A stretch of DNA of 64,000 bases from Duganella sp. Leaf126 (GCF_001423125.1 NZ_LMNW01000031.1:273268-337267); one strand, 5' to 3'. Shown: positions 43,504 to 53,494, numbered from the stretch's first letter. Numbers and translations: made by a program. The notes: generated by a model from the sequence alone, not told the origin.

Positions 43504-46500
43504 ATGAAACGCATGTTGTTTAATGCTACGCAGCAAGAAGAGCTGCGCGTAGCCATTGTCGATGGTCAGAAGCTGATCGATATCGATATCGAAACCGCAG
43601 GTCGCGAACAGCGCAAATCCAATATCTACAAGGGCGTGATTACCCGCATCGAACCGTCGCTGGAAGCGTGCTTCGTCAGCTATGGCGAAGATCGCCACGG
43701 TTTCCTGCCGTTCAAGGAAGTAGCGCGCACTTATTTCAAGGAAGGCGTTGACGTCCGCAATGCTTCGGTCAAGGAAGCGCTGCGCGAAGGCCAGGAAATC
43801 ATGGTCCAGGTCGAGAAGGAAGAGCGCGGCAACAAGGGCGCTGCCCTGACCTCGTTCGTCTCGCTGGCCGGCCGCTACCTGGTCCTGATGCCGAACAACC
43901 CGCGCGGCGGCGGCGTATCGCGCCGGGTCGAGGGCGAGGAGCGCCAGGAGCTGCGCGAAACCATGGACAAGCTGGACCTGCCGCCTGGCATGTCGGTGAT
44001 TGCCCGCACCGCCGGCATCGGCCGCAATGTCGAAGAGCTGCAGTGGGATTTGAATTACCTGATGCAACTGTGGCGCGCGATCGAAGGCGCAGGCAAGTCG
44101 GCCTCCGGCGCGTTCCTGATCTACCAGGAATCGTCGCTGGTGATCCGCGCCATTCGCGACTACTTCCAGCCCGATATCGGCGAGATCCTGATCGATACCG
44201 ACGAGATCTACGAACAGGCGCACCAGTTCATGAGCCATGTAATGCCCGACATGGTGCACCGTGTAAAACGCTATAGCGACGACGTGCCGCTGTTCTCGCG
44301 CTTCCAGATCGAACACCAGATCGAAACCGCCTACAGCCGCACCGTGCCGCTGCCATCGGGCGGCGCCATCGTCATCGACCACACCGAAGCGCTGGTGTCG
44401 GTGGACGTCAACTCGGCCCGCGCCACCCGCGGTTCCGACATCGAAACCACGGCTTTCAACACCAATTGCGAAGCGGCCGAAGAAGTGGCCCGCCAGCTGC
44501 GCCTGCGCGACCTCGGCGGTCTGATCGTGATCGACTTCATCGACATGGAAGTGGCCAAGAACCAGCGCGAGGTCGAACAGCGCCTCAAGGATGCGCTGCA
44601 CCACGACCGCGCCCGTGTACAAATGGGCAAGATTTCGCGTTTCGGCCTGATGGAACTGTCGCGCCAGCGCCTGCGTCCGTCGCTGTCGGAAGGCTCGCAC
44701 GTGACCTGCCCGCGCTGCTCCGGTACCGGCCACATCCGTGATACCGAATCGTCGGCCCTGCAAGTCCTGCGCATCATCCAGGAAGAGGCCATGAAGGAAA
44801 ACTCGGCCACCATCCACGTGCAGGTGCCGGTCGATGTGGCGGCGTTCCTGCTCAACGAAAAGCGCGGCGAAGTGCTGAAAATCGAGAGCCGTCACCGCAT
44901 TTCCGTGATCCTGATTCCGAACAAGCACCTCGACACGCCGCACTACAAGCTCGAGCGCATCAAGCACGACGATCCGCGCCTCGAAGACAGCCAGGCCAGC
45001 TACAACCTGGCCGAACAGGCGGAAACCGACATGGCCTACAGCAAGCGCCAGAAGGAAGAAGCCAAGCCGCGTCAGGAAGCCATGGTCAAGACCATCACCC
45101 CTGACCAGCCGGCCCCGCTGGTCGACCGCAAGCCGGCCGAAACCGTCATCACGCCGGCCCCGGCGCCGGTGCCGGCGCCTGCGCCGAAAGGGTTCTTTGC
45201 CAAGCTGTTCAGCTTCCTGAGCCCGGAGCCGGTGAAACCGGTCCTGCCGCAGCAGCCGACCATCGTGGTCAAAGCGCCGTCGCCCGATCGCAACGCCGAC
45301 CGCAACGCCAACCGCGGTCCGCGCGGCCGCACCCGCACCGGCAAGAACGGCCGCCCGGAACGCGAAGAACGCGAGCCTGGCGCCGGACGTCCGGCCCAGG
45401 ACGAGAGCAAGGCAGCCGATACCGGCCGCCCGGCCCGCACCCCGCGTCCACCGCGCGAACCGCGTGAAGGCCGCGAGCCCCGTGAAAACCGCGACGGCAT
45501 CGTGGCCGAAGGCCAGCCGCCGCGCGAACGCGCCGAACGTCCGGAGCGCGCCGAACGCGGCGAACGCCCGGAACGTGGCGAGCGCACTGCGCGTCCTGCG
45601 CGTGAGCCACGCGAGCCGCGCGAACCGCGCGCAGACAAGGCGCCGGTCGACACCAAGGTGGAAGAACTGGCACTGGGTGCAGCCGCTCCTGGCGCTGCGG
45701 CCTCGGGCACGTTCGCCGCGGGTATGCTGGCGCCGGCCGCCGGCCCTGACACCGAAACCACCAGCATCGTGAAGACCACGGCGTCCAGCGGTCCGGAAGG
45801 CGAAGCGCAAGACCTGGCAGGCGAAGGCGACGAGCCACGCCGTCGCCGTCGTCGTGGCGGCCGCAACCGTAACCGTCGCGACCGCGATGGCGAAGGCCAG
45901 GACAACGAGGCAGGTGAAGGTCATGAAGGCGCCGATGAACTGGCCCGCCATGACACCGCACCGTTTGTTGCGGTCGCCTCGCAGGCTGAAGCAGCGGTTG
46001 CAGCGAAGACCGAGGCCGCCCCGACCATGGCTGTGCCTGGCAATGCGCCGGCTGCTGAGGCGCCCGCTGCAGCAGAACCTGCCCAGGTAGCGGCAGCGCC
46101 TGCCACGGCCGCAACACCGGCGTCGGCAGAAATCGCAGCACCGGTGGTACCGCACGTCCCTGCCCCGACGCCGGTAACAGCCGCTGCCGAGGCGGCAGCA
46201 CCGGTTGCAGAAACCCCGGCTGCCGAAGCGGAAGCCTCGGAGACCGTCGCACCGGCGGCGGCTGACCCGGCGGCGGCTGCCGCTTCTGCGGCTGCACCGG
46301 CGCCTGCTGTTGCACCGGCGCCTGCTGTTGCACCGGCTCCTGCTGTTGCTCCGGCATCTGCTACTCCGGCGTCTGCTGTTGTTCCGGCATCTGCTGCTCC
46401 GGCATCTGCTGCTGATTCGTCGGCTGCTCCGGCATCTGCCGCGGCTCCGGTGTCTGCTGCTTCTGCATCGGCTGCTTCGGCATCGGCTGCTCCGGCATCT

Positions 46501-47046
46501 GCTGCTTCGGCGTCTGATACCCCGGCATCTGTTGCTGCTCCGGCATCTGCTGCTTCGGTGTCTGCTACCCCGGCATCTGCTGCTACTCCGGCAACTGCTA
46601 CTCCGGCATCTGCTGCTCCGGCATCTGCTGCTCCGGCATCTGCTGCTCCGGCATCTGCTGCTTCGGCGTCTGCTACCCCGGCATCTGCTGCTACTCCAGC
46701 GTCTACTACCTCGGCATCTGCTACTCCGGCATCTGCTGCTCCGGCATCTGCTGCGCCGGCATCTGCCGCTGCACCTGCTGCTGATCCTGCAGCTGCCGCA
46801 GCACCGGCCGTCGCCACGGCGCCTGCCGCTCCGGTCACCGCGTCGGCGCCAGCGCCGACGCCGGCCGACCTGCAGGCGGTGCTCGGCTCGGCCGGTCTGA
46901 CCCTGGCGTCCACCGATCCGGAAAAACTGCGCGCTGCGCAGGAGGCTGCTGCCAAGATCGTGGCGCCGGTCCGCGTGCCGCGCGAGCGCAAGCCACTGCC
47001 GCCGCAGAACGACGAGCCGATGGTGCAGGTCGATACCCGCCGCTGA
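43504..47046 (+). CDS. rne: Ribonuclease E with long repeat-rich C-terminal tail
   Basis: RNase E cleaves single-stranded AU-rich RNA and begins mRNA decay and rRNA/tRNA processing. The catalytic half is standard. It has an S1 domain (GVITRIEPSLEACFVSYG, about 40-120), catalytic Asp301 (SVDVNSARATRGSDIETTAF) and Asp344 (GLIVIDFIDM). Zn-link cysteines Cys402/Cys405 lie in CPRCSG. Those positions match E. coli Asp303, Asp346 and Cys404/407 two residues earlier. An Arg/Pro-rich RNA-binding region lies at about 600-710. The tail to residue 1180 is very Ala/Pro-rich, with a 15 bp repeat region around residues 935-1090. An intrinsic terminator follows at 47071. Confidence 0.97.
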   Translation: MKRMLFNATQQEELRVAIVDGQKLIDIDIETAGREQRKSNIYKGVITRIEPSLEACFVSYGEDRHGFLPFKEVARTYFKEGVDVRNASVKEALREGQEIMVQVEKEERGNKGAALTSFVSLAGRYLVLMPNNPRGGGVSRRVEGEERQELRETMDKLDLPPGMSVIARTAGIGRNVEELQWDLNYLMQLWRAIEGAGKSASGAFLIYQESSLVIRAIRDYFQPDIGEILIDTDEIYEQAHQFMSHVMPDMVHRVKRYSDDVPLFSRFQIEHQIETAYSRTVPLPSGGAIVIDHTEALVSVDVNSARATRGSDIETTAFNTNCEAAEEVARQLRLRDLGGLIVIDFIDMEVAKNQREVEQRLKDALHHDRARVQMGKISRFGLMELSRQRLRPSLSEGSHVTCPRCSGTGHIRDTESSALQVLRIIQEEAMKENSATIHVQVPVDVAAFLLNEKRGEVLKIESRHRISVILIPNKHLDTPHYKLERIKHDDPRLEDSQASYNLAEQAETDMAYSKRQKEEAKPRQEAMVKTITPDQPAPLVDRKPAETVITPAPAPVPAPAPKGFFAKLFSFLSPEPVKPVLPQQPTIVVKAPSPDRNADRNANRGPRGRTRTGKNGRPEREEREPGAGRPAQDESKAADTGRPARTPRPPREPREGREPRENRDGIVAEGQPPRERAERPERAERGERPERGERTARPAREPREPREPRADKAPVDTKVEELALGAAAPGAAASGTFAAGMLAPAAGPDTETTSIVKTTASSGPEGEAQDLAGEGDEPRRRRRRGGRNRNRRDRDGEGQDNEAGEGHEGADELARHDTAPFVAVASQAEAAVAAKTEAAPTMAVPGNAPAAEAPAAAEPAQVAAAPATAATPASAEIAAPVVPHVPAPTPVTAAAEAAAPVAETPAAEAEASETVAPAAADPAAAAASAAAPAPAVAPAPAVAPAPAVAPASATPASAVVPASAAPASAADSSAAPASAAAPVSAASASAASASAAPASAASASDTPASVAAPASAASVSATPASAATPATATPASAAPASAAPASAAPASAASASATPASAATPASTTSASATPASAAPASAAPASAAAPAADPAAAAAPAVATAPAAPVTASAPAPTPADLQAVLGSAGLTLASTDPEKLRAAQEAAAKIVAPVRVPRERKPLPPQNDEPMVQVDTRR
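46303..46775 (+). repeat. 15 bp tandem repeats in the rne tail
   Basis: Around thirty imperfect copies of a 15 bp unit of the form CCGGCATCTGCTGCT encode Ala-Ser-Ala-Ala-Pro-type pentapeptides of the RNase E tail. Neighbouring copies differ by single bases. The reading frame is kept throughout, so gains and losses of a unit would lengthen or shorten the tail. Confidence 0.85.
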
Positions 47047-47070
47047 TCGTCGCGCCGTGGTGACAAAAAA

Positions 47071-47096
47071 GGGAAGCCGCGTGCTTCCCTTTTTTT
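47071..47096 (+). terminator. Intrinsic terminator of rne
   Basis: GGGAAGC (47071-47077) and GCTTCCC (47083-47089) form a 7 bp stem with a 5-base loop, followed by seven T bases (47090-47096). A run of A bases lies before it, so it may also work in the other direction. It starts 25 bp after the rne stop codon. Confidence 0.92.
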
Positions 47097-47241
47097 ATGC
47101 GGGCGCTCCCGGCCCGGTGCATGGCTACGGGCGAGGTCCGCTCGTGGTATTGTAGGCACCTGGTCCGCCCATGACGCGCCGTCAGGGCAGCGCCGGGCCA
47201 CCTTTCAATCCCAGCAAGCATAGTAATCAGACCACGAGTTC

Positions 47242-48348
47242 ATGTCAGAGAAAGTCATCATGATGACCGCGCAGCGCAGCAGCGCACCGGCCATCCCCGC
47301 ACCGCTCGAAGCCCCTACCGGACTGCTTGCCGACCGCCTGGGGCGGCCCTTGCACGACCTGCGCATTTCGGTCACCGACCGCTGCAATTTCCGCTGCGTG
47401 TACTGCATGCCCAAGGCCGTGTTCGACAACGATTACCAGTACCTGCCGCATACGGCGCTGCTGTCGTTCGAGGAAATCACCCGCATCGCCAGAATCTTCA
47501 TCGCCCACGGCGTCGAGAAAATCCGCCTGACCGGCGGCGAGCCGCTGCTGCGCAAGAACATCGAACGGCTGATCGGCATGCTGGCCGAGCTGACAACCAT
47601 CAGCGGCAAGCCGCTCGACCTCACGCTGACCACCAATGCCTCGCTGCTGGCACGCAAGGCGCAGTCGCTCAAGGACGCCGGCCTGCAGCGCGTCACCGTC
47701 TCGCTCGACGCGCTCGACAACACCACCTTCCAGCGCATGAACGATGTCGATTTCAAGGTCGATGATGTGCTGGCGGGTATCGCCCGGGCGCACGAGGTCG
47801 GACTGGGGCCGATCAAGATCAATATGGTGGTCAAGGGCGGCATGAACGACCAGGAAATCCTGCCGATGGCGCGCCATTTCAGGAATACCCCGTATATCCT
47901 GCGCTTCATCGAATACATGGACGTCGGTGCCTCCAACGGCTGGAAGATGGATGAGGTGATCCCGTCGTCCGAAGTGGTGCGCCGCATCGGCGCCGAACTG
48001 CCGCTGGTGCCGGTGGCCGCCAACTACACGGGCGAGACGGCTGCGCGCTGGCGGTACGCGGACGGCGGCGGCGAAATCGGCCTGATCTCGAGCGTCACCC
48101 AGGCGTTTTGCAGCGACTGCTCGCGCGCGCGCCTGTCCACCGAAGGCAAGGTGTACACCTGCCTGTTCGCCAGCAGCGGCTACGACCTGCGCGCGCTGCT
48201 GCGTGCCGGCCACGACGACGCCGAAATCGCCACCGCGCTGGCCCACCTGTGGCGTGCGCGCAGCGACCGCTATTCCGAGCTGCGCACCAACGATACCGAG
48301 GGCCTGGCGCGCGGCCCCAGGGTCGAGATGTCCTATATCGGAGGTTGA
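47242..48348 (+). CDS. moaA: GTP 3',8-cyclase MoaA (molybdenum cofactor)
   Basis: MoaA is the radical-SAM enzyme that begins molybdopterin synthesis from GTP. The 368 residues have the SAM-cluster motif [13 protein letters not shown] with Cys48, Cys52 and Cys55. [11 protein letters not shown] and the C-terminal second cluster [21 protein letters not shown] follow. It ends 1 bp before the mobA-moeA fusion gene, so the two are likely one operon. Confidence 0.97.
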   Translation: MSEKVIMMTAQRSSAPAIPAPLEAPTGLLADRLGRPLHDLRISVTDRCNFRCVYCMPKAVFDNDYQYLPHTALLSFEEITRIARIFIAHGVEKIRLTGGEPLLRKNIERLIGMLAELTTISGKPLDLTLTTNASLLARKAQSLKDAGLQRVTVSLDALDNTTFQRMNDVDFKVDDVLAGIARAHEVGLGPIKINMVVKGGMNDQEILPMARHFRNTPYILRFIEYMDVGASNGWKMDEVIPSSEVVRRIGAELPLVPVAANYTGETAARWRYADGGGEIGLISSVTQAFCSDCSRARLSTEGKVYTCLFASSGYDLRALLRAGHDDAEIATALAHLWRARSDRYSELRTNDTEGLARGPRVEMSYIGG

Positions 48349-48349
48349 C

Positions 48350-50407
48350 ATGGCAGCTGTGAACACGATCACCGGGTGGATACTGGCCGGCGGCCGCGGT
48401 ACGCGCATGGGCCGGGTGGACAAGGGCCTGCAACCGCTGGGCACACGCACCATGGCCGGCCACGTGCTGGCGCGCCTGGCGCCGCAGGTCGGTGCGGTCG
48501 CCATCAACGCCAACCGCAACCTGGCGCAGTACCAGGCCATCGCCGGACCGGACGTGGAGGTCGTTGCCGACGATCTGCAAGGCCACGAAGGGCCGCTGGC
48601 CGGCTTGCAGACCGGCTTGCGCCACTGCGCCAGCCACGCCACCGGCGAATTCGTACTCACCGCACCGTGTGACTCGCCGTTCCTGCCGTCCGACCTGGCC
48701 GAGCGCCTGCATGCGGCGCTGCTGGCCGAAGGCGCCGACGTGGCATTGGCGGTGACCGTGGAAACCGGTGCGCAGGAGGCCGAGGGCGACACCGAGGCCG
48801 GACCGCGCCGCCAGCGCCACCCGGTGTTCAGCCTGCTGCGCACGAACCTGCTGCCGCAGCTGGACGCCTACCTGGCCACCGGCGCGCGGCGCATGGAAGG
48901 CTGGTATCAGACCCTGCGCGTGGCCGAAGTGCTGTTCGACGACGCGGCAGCCTTCCGCAACATCAACACGCTCGACGAGCTGCAACGCCACGCGGCCGAC
49001 GCCGCCCGGCCCGCGACCGCCGCTGCCGCCGGCGGCGGCGACGACGATCCGCTGCCGGTGGCGCAGGCAGCGCGCCTGATTGCCGCCCGCGTGACGCCGG
49101 TGGCGGACACCGAGACCGTGGCGCTGCGCGCCGCCCTCGACCGCGTGCTGGCCGCCGACATCGTCTCGCCGATCAATGTGCCGGCCTACGACAACTCGGC
49201 CATGGACGGCTATGCGCTGCGCGGCGCCGATCTGCCGCCGGTGCAGGCAGGCGGCCACGCTGCGCCATCTGCTGGCACCACTGGCACTGCTGGTACTACC
49301 GGCACCACCGGCACTACCGGCAGCCACACTGCGGCGGACACGATCGCCGGCAGCGGTGCGGCTCACCAGACGGTCACGCTGACGGTCGTCGGCACCGCCT
49401 ACGCGGGGCGCGCCTGGACCGGCACGGTGGCGCCAGGCCAGTGCGTGCGCATCATGACCGGCGCCGCCATGCCGGCCGGGTGCGACAGCGTGCTGCCGCA
49501 GGAACTCGCTGCCGCCATCGTCAGCGACAGCGTGACCATCGCCGCGGGCAGCATCGCCCCGGGTGCCAACCGCCGCTTCGCCGGCGAAGACCTGGCGCTG
49601 GGCGGGGTGGCGCTGGCTGCCGGCAAACTGTTGCGGCCTGCCGACCTGGGGCTGGTCGCCTCGCTCGGCATCGACCAGGTGACGGTGCGCCGGCGTCTGC
49701 GGGTGGCGTTCTTCTCCACCGGTGACGAGCTGCGCGCACTGGGCCAGCCGCTCGACGACGGCTGCGTCTACGACAGCAACCGCTACACCCTGTTCGGCAT
49801 GCTGACGCGGCTCGGCTGCGAGGTGATCGATCTCGGCATCGTGCGCGATGATCCGGCACCGCTCGAGGCCGCGCTGCGCACGGCCTGCCGCGACGCCGAC
49901 GCCATCCTCACCTCCGGTGGCGTGTCGGAAGGTGCGGCCGACCACACGCGCGCCATCATGGCGCGGCTCGGCGATGTGGCGTTCTGGAAGCTGGCGATGC
50001 GGCCCGGCCGGCCGCTGGCGTTCGGCACGGTGCGCGACGGCGATGCCAGCGCCTGGCTGTTCGGCCTGCCCGGCAACCCGGTGGCAGTAATGGTGTCGTT
50101 CTATCTGTTCGCGCGACCGGCGCTGCTGCGCATGATGGGCACCACCGAAGCGGCAGCGCGGCTGCCGCTGCTGCGCGCGCGGGCGGCAACGGCGATGCGC
50201 AAGCGGCCGGGCCGCACCGAGTACCAGCGCGGCATCGTCACGGCGGGGCCGGACGGCGCACCCCAGGTGCGCCTGACCGGCGCGCAGGGCTCGGGCATCC
50301 TCAGCTCGATGACGGCGGCCAACTGCATCGTGGTGCTGGGTCACGACCAGGGCCAGGTTGCCGCCGGCGACATGGTGGACATCCTGCCGTTTGAGGGGCT
50401 GATTTGA
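48350..50407 (+). CDS. MobA-MoeA fusion (molybdenum cofactor guanylyltransferase and Mo insertion)
   Basis: This 685-residue protein joins two molybdenum-cofactor enzymes. The start ATG at 48350 has GGAGG 6 nt upstream. Residues about 8-215 are a MobA guanylyltransferase, with WILAGGRGTRMGRVDKGLQP (the GTP-binding loop) and TAPCDSPFLPSDL. Residues about 235-685 are MoeA, with PAYDNSAMDGYALRG, MTGAAMPAGCD, FFSTGDELRALG and GLPGNPVAVMVSF. A low-complexity Thr/Gly repeat (GTTGTTGTTG type) at about residues 309-328 lies inside the MoeA part. MobA adds GMP to Mo-molybdopterin; MoeA inserts molybdenum. Confidence 0.93.
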   Translation: MAAVNTITGWILAGGRGTRMGRVDKGLQPLGTRTMAGHVLARLAPQVGAVAINANRNLAQYQAIAGPDVEVVADDLQGHEGPLAGLQTGLRHCASHATGEFVLTAPCDSPFLPSDLAERLHAALLAEGADVALAVTVETGAQEAEGDTEAGPRRQRHPVFSLLRTNLLPQLDAYLATGARRMEGWYQTLRVAEVLFDDAAAFRNINTLDELQRHAADAARPATAAAAGGGDDDPLPVAQAARLIAARVTPVADTETVALRAALDRVLAADIVSPINVPAYDNSAMDGYALRGADLPPVQAGGHAAPSAGTTGTAGTTGTTGTTGSHTAADTIAGSGAAHQTVTLTVVGTAYAGRAWTGTVAPGQCVRIMTGAAMPAGCDSVLPQELAAAIVSDSVTIAAGSIAPGANRRFAGEDLALGGVALAAGKLLRPADLGLVASLGIDQVTVRRRLRVAFFSTGDELRALGQPLDDGCVYDSNRYTLFGMLTRLGCEVIDLGIVRDDPAPLEAALRTACRDADAILTSGGVSEGAADHTRAIMARLGDVAFWKLAMRPGRPLAFGTVRDGDASAWLFGLPGNPVAVMVSFYLFARPALLRMMGTTEAAARLPLLRARAATAMRKRPGRTEYQRGIVTAGPDGAPQVRLTGAQGSGILSSMTAANCIVVLGHDQGQVAAGDMVDILPFEGLI

Positions 50408-50448
50408 GTCGATGTAGCCAGGCCTGGCGCAGGCAGGCTTGAAGCGCC

Positions 50449-51771
50449 CTAGCTGTCGCCCTCGGGCTGGTCGAGTTCGCGGCCCAGCAGCAGTTGCGCC
50501 GCCTCGCTCGGCAGCGCTTCCACCGACTTGAGCTTGCGCGCCATCTGGCGGCTGCGGGTTTCGGCCGATTCGATGTTTTTTGCTGCGCGCTCGAGCGTCA
50601 GCTTGGTGGCAGCCAGCACCTCGCCGAACTTGGCAAATTCGGTCTTCACCGCGCCCAGCACCTGCCACACCTCCGACGAGCGTTTTTCCAGCGCCAGCGT
50701 GCGGAAACCCATCTGCAGGCTGTTGAGCAGCGCGGTCAGGGTGGACGGTCCGGCGATGCTGATGCGGTGCAGCCGCTGCAGCTCGTCGGCCAGGCCGGGG
50801 CGCCGCATCACTTCCGCGTACAGCCCTTCGGTCGGCAGGAACAGGATGGCAAAATCGGTCGTGTGCGGCGGCGACACGTATTTTTCCGAGATGGTTTTCG
50901 CTTCGCCGCGTACCGCGCGTTCCAGTTCCCGCCCGGCCAGCGCCACGCCGTCGGCATCGGCGCGGTCGGCCGCCTCCAGCAGGCGTTCGTACTGCTCCTT
51001 GGGGAACTTGGCATCGATCGGCATCCACACCGGCGCGCCCCCCTCCACCTGGCCCGGCAGCTTGAGGGCGAACTCCACGCGCGCGCCGGTGCCGGTGATG
51101 GTCTCGACATTCTTCGCATACTGGTCCGGCGTCAGCACCTGTTCCAGCAGCATTTCCAGCTGCACCTCGCCCCAGGTGCCGCGCGTCTTGACGTTGGTGA
51201 GCACGCGTTTGAGGTCGCCCACGCCCAGCGCCAGCTGCTGCATCTCGCCCAGGCCCTGGTGCACGCGCTCGAGCCGCTCGGACACCTGCTGGAACGACGC
51301 CGACAGGCGCGACTCCAGCGTCGCGTGCAGCTTCTCGTCCACCGTCTTGCGCATCTCTTCCAGGCGGGCGCCGTTATCGGCCTGCAGGTCACGGATCTTC
51401 GCCTCCAGCGTGGCGCGCACCTCGCCCATGCGGGCGGCGTTCGATTCCGTCAGGCGGGCCAGCGTCTGGTTCATGCTGTCGGCAAACAGCTTGAGGTTGC
51501 GGCTTTGCTCGTCGCGCGCCACCAGCCCCTGGCTTTCGAGCTGGCGCCGCATGCCGTCGAACTGCTGGACCGTGGCCGCGTGGCTGGCTTGCGCCGTCGT
51601 CTGCAGCTGCACCCGCACTTCGCGCTCGACGCGCTCGATGCGTTCGGCCAGGCTGGTCAGGTGGGCTGCCTCGGCGCCGGCGCCGCCGCGCGGTCGCAGC
51701 ACGGCCAGCACCAGCAGCACGATCGCTGCCAGCAGCAGGGCCAGCAGCACATAGAATTGGAAGTCGGTCAT
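50449..51771 (-). CDS. rmuC: DNA recombination protein RmuC
   Basis: RmuC limits recombination at inverted repeats; it is a predicted nuclease. The 440 residues comprise an N-terminal membrane helix (about 5-27), a long coiled coil (about 35-150) and a C-terminal RmuC domain. Typical stretches are TRGTWGEVQLEMLLEQVLTP, LPIDAKFPKEQYE-like sequence and FLPTEGLYAEVMRR. It is convergent with the moeA fusion across a 41 bp gap that holds the palindrome GCCAGGCCTGGC. Confidence 0.93.
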   Translation of the reverse strand: MTDFQFYVLLALLLAAIVLLVLAVLRPRGGAGAEAAHLTSLAERIERVEREVRVQLQTTAQASHAATVQQFDGMRRQLESQGLVARDEQSRNLKLFADSMNQTLARLTESNAARMGEVRATLEAKIRDLQADNGARLEEMRKTVDEKLHATLESRLSASFQQVSERLERVHQGLGEMQQLALGVGDLKRVLTNVKTRGTWGEVQLEMLLEQVLTPDQYAKNVETITGTGARVEFALKLPGQVEGGAPVWMPIDAKFPKEQYERLLEAADRADADGVALAGRELERAVRGEAKTISEKYVSPPHTTDFAILFLPTEGLYAEVMRRPGLADELQRLHRISIAGPSTLTALLNSLQMGFRTLALEKRSSEVWQVLGAVKTEFAKFGEVLAATKLTLERAAKNIESAETRSRQMARKLKSVEALPSEAAQLLLGRELDQPEGDS

Positions 51772-51789
51772 GGGGGTTTAAATCCAGTA

Positions 51790-52182
51790 CTAATCGGGCT
51801 TGTTGCGCATCCAGTCGGCGGTCTGGAAGAAGGAGTTCATCAGCCGCACGCGCAGCTCGGTGGCGATGCCCACGTCTTCCATGGCCCACGCCATGCAGCG
51901 CAGCCACTGGTCGCGCTCCTGGGTGCCGATGGCGAACGGCATGTGGCGCATGCGCAGGCGCGGGTGGCCGTGCGCCTGCTGGTACAGGTCGGGACCGCCC
52001 ATCCAGCCGCTGAGGAACATGAACAGCCGCTCGTTGGCCTGCTCGAGCGAGGCGCCGTGCACGGAACGCAGCAGCGCAAACTCCGGTTCCAGGTCCATCA
52101 GGTCGTAAAAACGGTCGACCATTTCGCGCACGCGCGCCGCGCCGCCGATCACTTCATAGAGGGTTGTCGATTCTTCGGTCAT
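51790..52182 (-). CDS. Group II truncated haemoglobin (TrHb2)
   Basis: This 130-residue haem protein has TrHb2 marks: Tyr26 at B10 (VDRFYDLM), FMFLSGWMGGPDLY for the CD region, proximal His80 (RMRHMPFAIG) and Trp93 at G8 (DQWLRCMAW). Such proteins bind oxygen or NO; the exact role is not clear from sequence. ATG 52182 is preferred; ATG 52191 would add three residues. No strong Shine-Dalgarno is seen at either. It lies downstream of jqsA and upstream of rmuC on the same strand. Confidence 0.88.
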   Translation of the reverse strand: MTEESTTLYEVIGGAARVREMVDRFYDLMDLEPEFALLRSVHGASLEQANERLFMFLSGWMGGPDLYQQAHGHPRLRMRHMPFAIGTQERDQWLRCMAWAMEDVGIATELRVRLMNSFFQTADWMRNKPD

Positions 52183-52234
52183 AGCCGCCATGATAGCGCA
52201 CCGCGCCAGCGGCCGTTGGCCCCGCCGTTTGCCC

Positions 52235-53494
52235 TCAGACCAGCGCCAGCTTGTGCAGCCGCCGGGTGGACGGCCAGTTCTCGACACCGGCCAGGTCGCG
52301 CACCGCATCGCAGGCTTCGACGATGCGCCGCAACTGGTCGCGATCGAGGCCGCTGTTGAGCGTCAGCCGCACCAGCGACCGGTTTTTCGGCGTGGCCGGC
52401 GCGCAGAACATGGCGCCGACGATGCCGCGCCGTTCGAGCAGCTTGCGCAGCGCCAGCGTCTGCGGTTCCGGCCCGGCCTCGAGCGCGATGATCTGCTCGC
52501 TGCCGTCGCTGACGTTGTAGCCGAGCGCGCCCAGCTCCTCGCGCAGCGCGCCGGCCTTGATGTGCAGCGCCAGGCGGCGGGCATCGGCAGCGGCCACGAA
52601 ATCGATGGCGGCGTCGAACCACGCCAGCTCGTGGCGCAGCAGGCAGGAACTGAAAATGGCGGGACGCGACTCGGACAGGAAGTAGCCCTTGAATTTGCTG
52701 GAACAGGTGATGATGCCCGCCCGTCCGGCAAAGGCCTTGGCCAGCGACGCGGTACGGAAATGCACGTGGTCCTGCAAGCCCAGCGCCACCACCAGGCCGG
52801 CGCCGCGCGGGCCGTGCGTTCCCAGCGAATGCGATTCGTCGACCACCAGCACGCAGCCGGTATGCCAGGCGATCGCGGCCAGTTCCGCCAGCGGCGCCAC
52901 GCTGCCGTTGGTGCTGTAGAGCGCATCGACTGCGATCACGCCGCGGCCGTGGCGCGCCACCTGGCGCTGCAAGTGGTCGAGGTCGTTGTGGCGGAACGGC
53001 ACCGGCAGCGCGCCGGCCGATTGCACGCCCTCCCACAGCGAGGCGTGCGCCTGCATGTCCAGATACACGGGCAGGTCGGGTTCGGCCAGCGTTTGCACCA
53101 GGCCCACATTGGCGGCCCAGCCCGACTGCGCCAGCACCGTGTCCTCGGCGCCCAGAAAACGGGCGAACTTGTGCTCGAGCCGGTGCTGCGCACTGCCCTC
53201 CTGTAAATACACGGCCGACATCAGCTGCGCGTCCTGACCGTGCTGCAAGGCGGCCACCTGCGCCCGCACCAGCGCCGGTTCGCCGGACAGGCACAGGTAA
53301 TCGTTACCGGCCAGGAAGATCGCGCCAGCCTGGGCCGGCTGCCAGGCATGCGGATGTTCCCCTCCGAGCAATTGTTCGATGCGGGTGACGTGGTGCGCAT
53401 CCATGCGGCGGCGCACGTAGTCGGGCATCGCGTGTTCGGCCGCGATCTGCGGCGGTCGGAACATGTTTTTAAAACAAATATTTATATTAGTCAT
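52235..53494 (-). CDS. jqsA: Alpha-hydroxyketone autoinducer synthase (JqsA/CqsA type)
   Basis: This PLP enzyme belongs to the family that makes CAI-1-like alpha-hydroxyketone signals: Vibrio CqsA, Legionella LqsA and Janthinobacterium JqsA. The 419 residues have GNDYLCLS, LAQSGWAANVGL and VDESHSLGTHGPRGAGL with Asp219, and the PLP lysine Lys253 in FRTASLAKAFAGRAG. All of these match CqsA closely. The first 22 residues are extra; in-frame ATGs at residues 11 and 23 could be the true start. It is divergent from its sensor gene, with an FNR-like box between them. The natural signal is expected to resemble JAI-1. Confidence 0.92.
   Translation of the reverse strand: MTNINICFKNMFRPPQIAAEHAMPDYVRRRMDAHHVTRIEQLLGGEHPHAWQPAQAGAIFLAGNDYLCLSGEPALVRAQVAALQHGQDAQLMSAVYLQEGSAQHRLEHKFARFLGAEDTVLAQSGWAANVGLVQTLAEPDLPVYLDMQAHASLWEGVQSAGALPVPFRHNDLDHLQRQVARHGRGVIAVDALYSTNGSVAPLAELAAIAWHTGCVLVVDESHSLGTHGPRGAGLVVALGLQDHVHFRTASLAKAFAGRAGIITCSSKFKGYFLSESRPAIFSSCLLRHELAWFDAAIDFVAAADARRLALHIKAGALREELGALGYNVSDGSEQIIALEAGPEPQTLALRKLLERRGIVGAMFCAPATPKNRSLVRLTLNSGLDRDQLRRIVEACDAVRDLAGVENWPSTRRLHKLALV

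Noticed and set aside
43273..46155. Long minus-strand open frame opposite rne
   Set aside because: It arises from the codon pattern of rne. The rne catalytic motifs fix the plus frame.
46303..46775. Regular repeats near 46.5 kb considered as a CRISPR array
   Set aside because: The unit is 15 bp, without unique spacers, and stays in the rne reading frame.
50417..50428. GCCAGGCCTGGC palindrome between moeA and rmuC
   Set aside because: It is short and without loop or T-run; it could be chance in GC-rich DNA.
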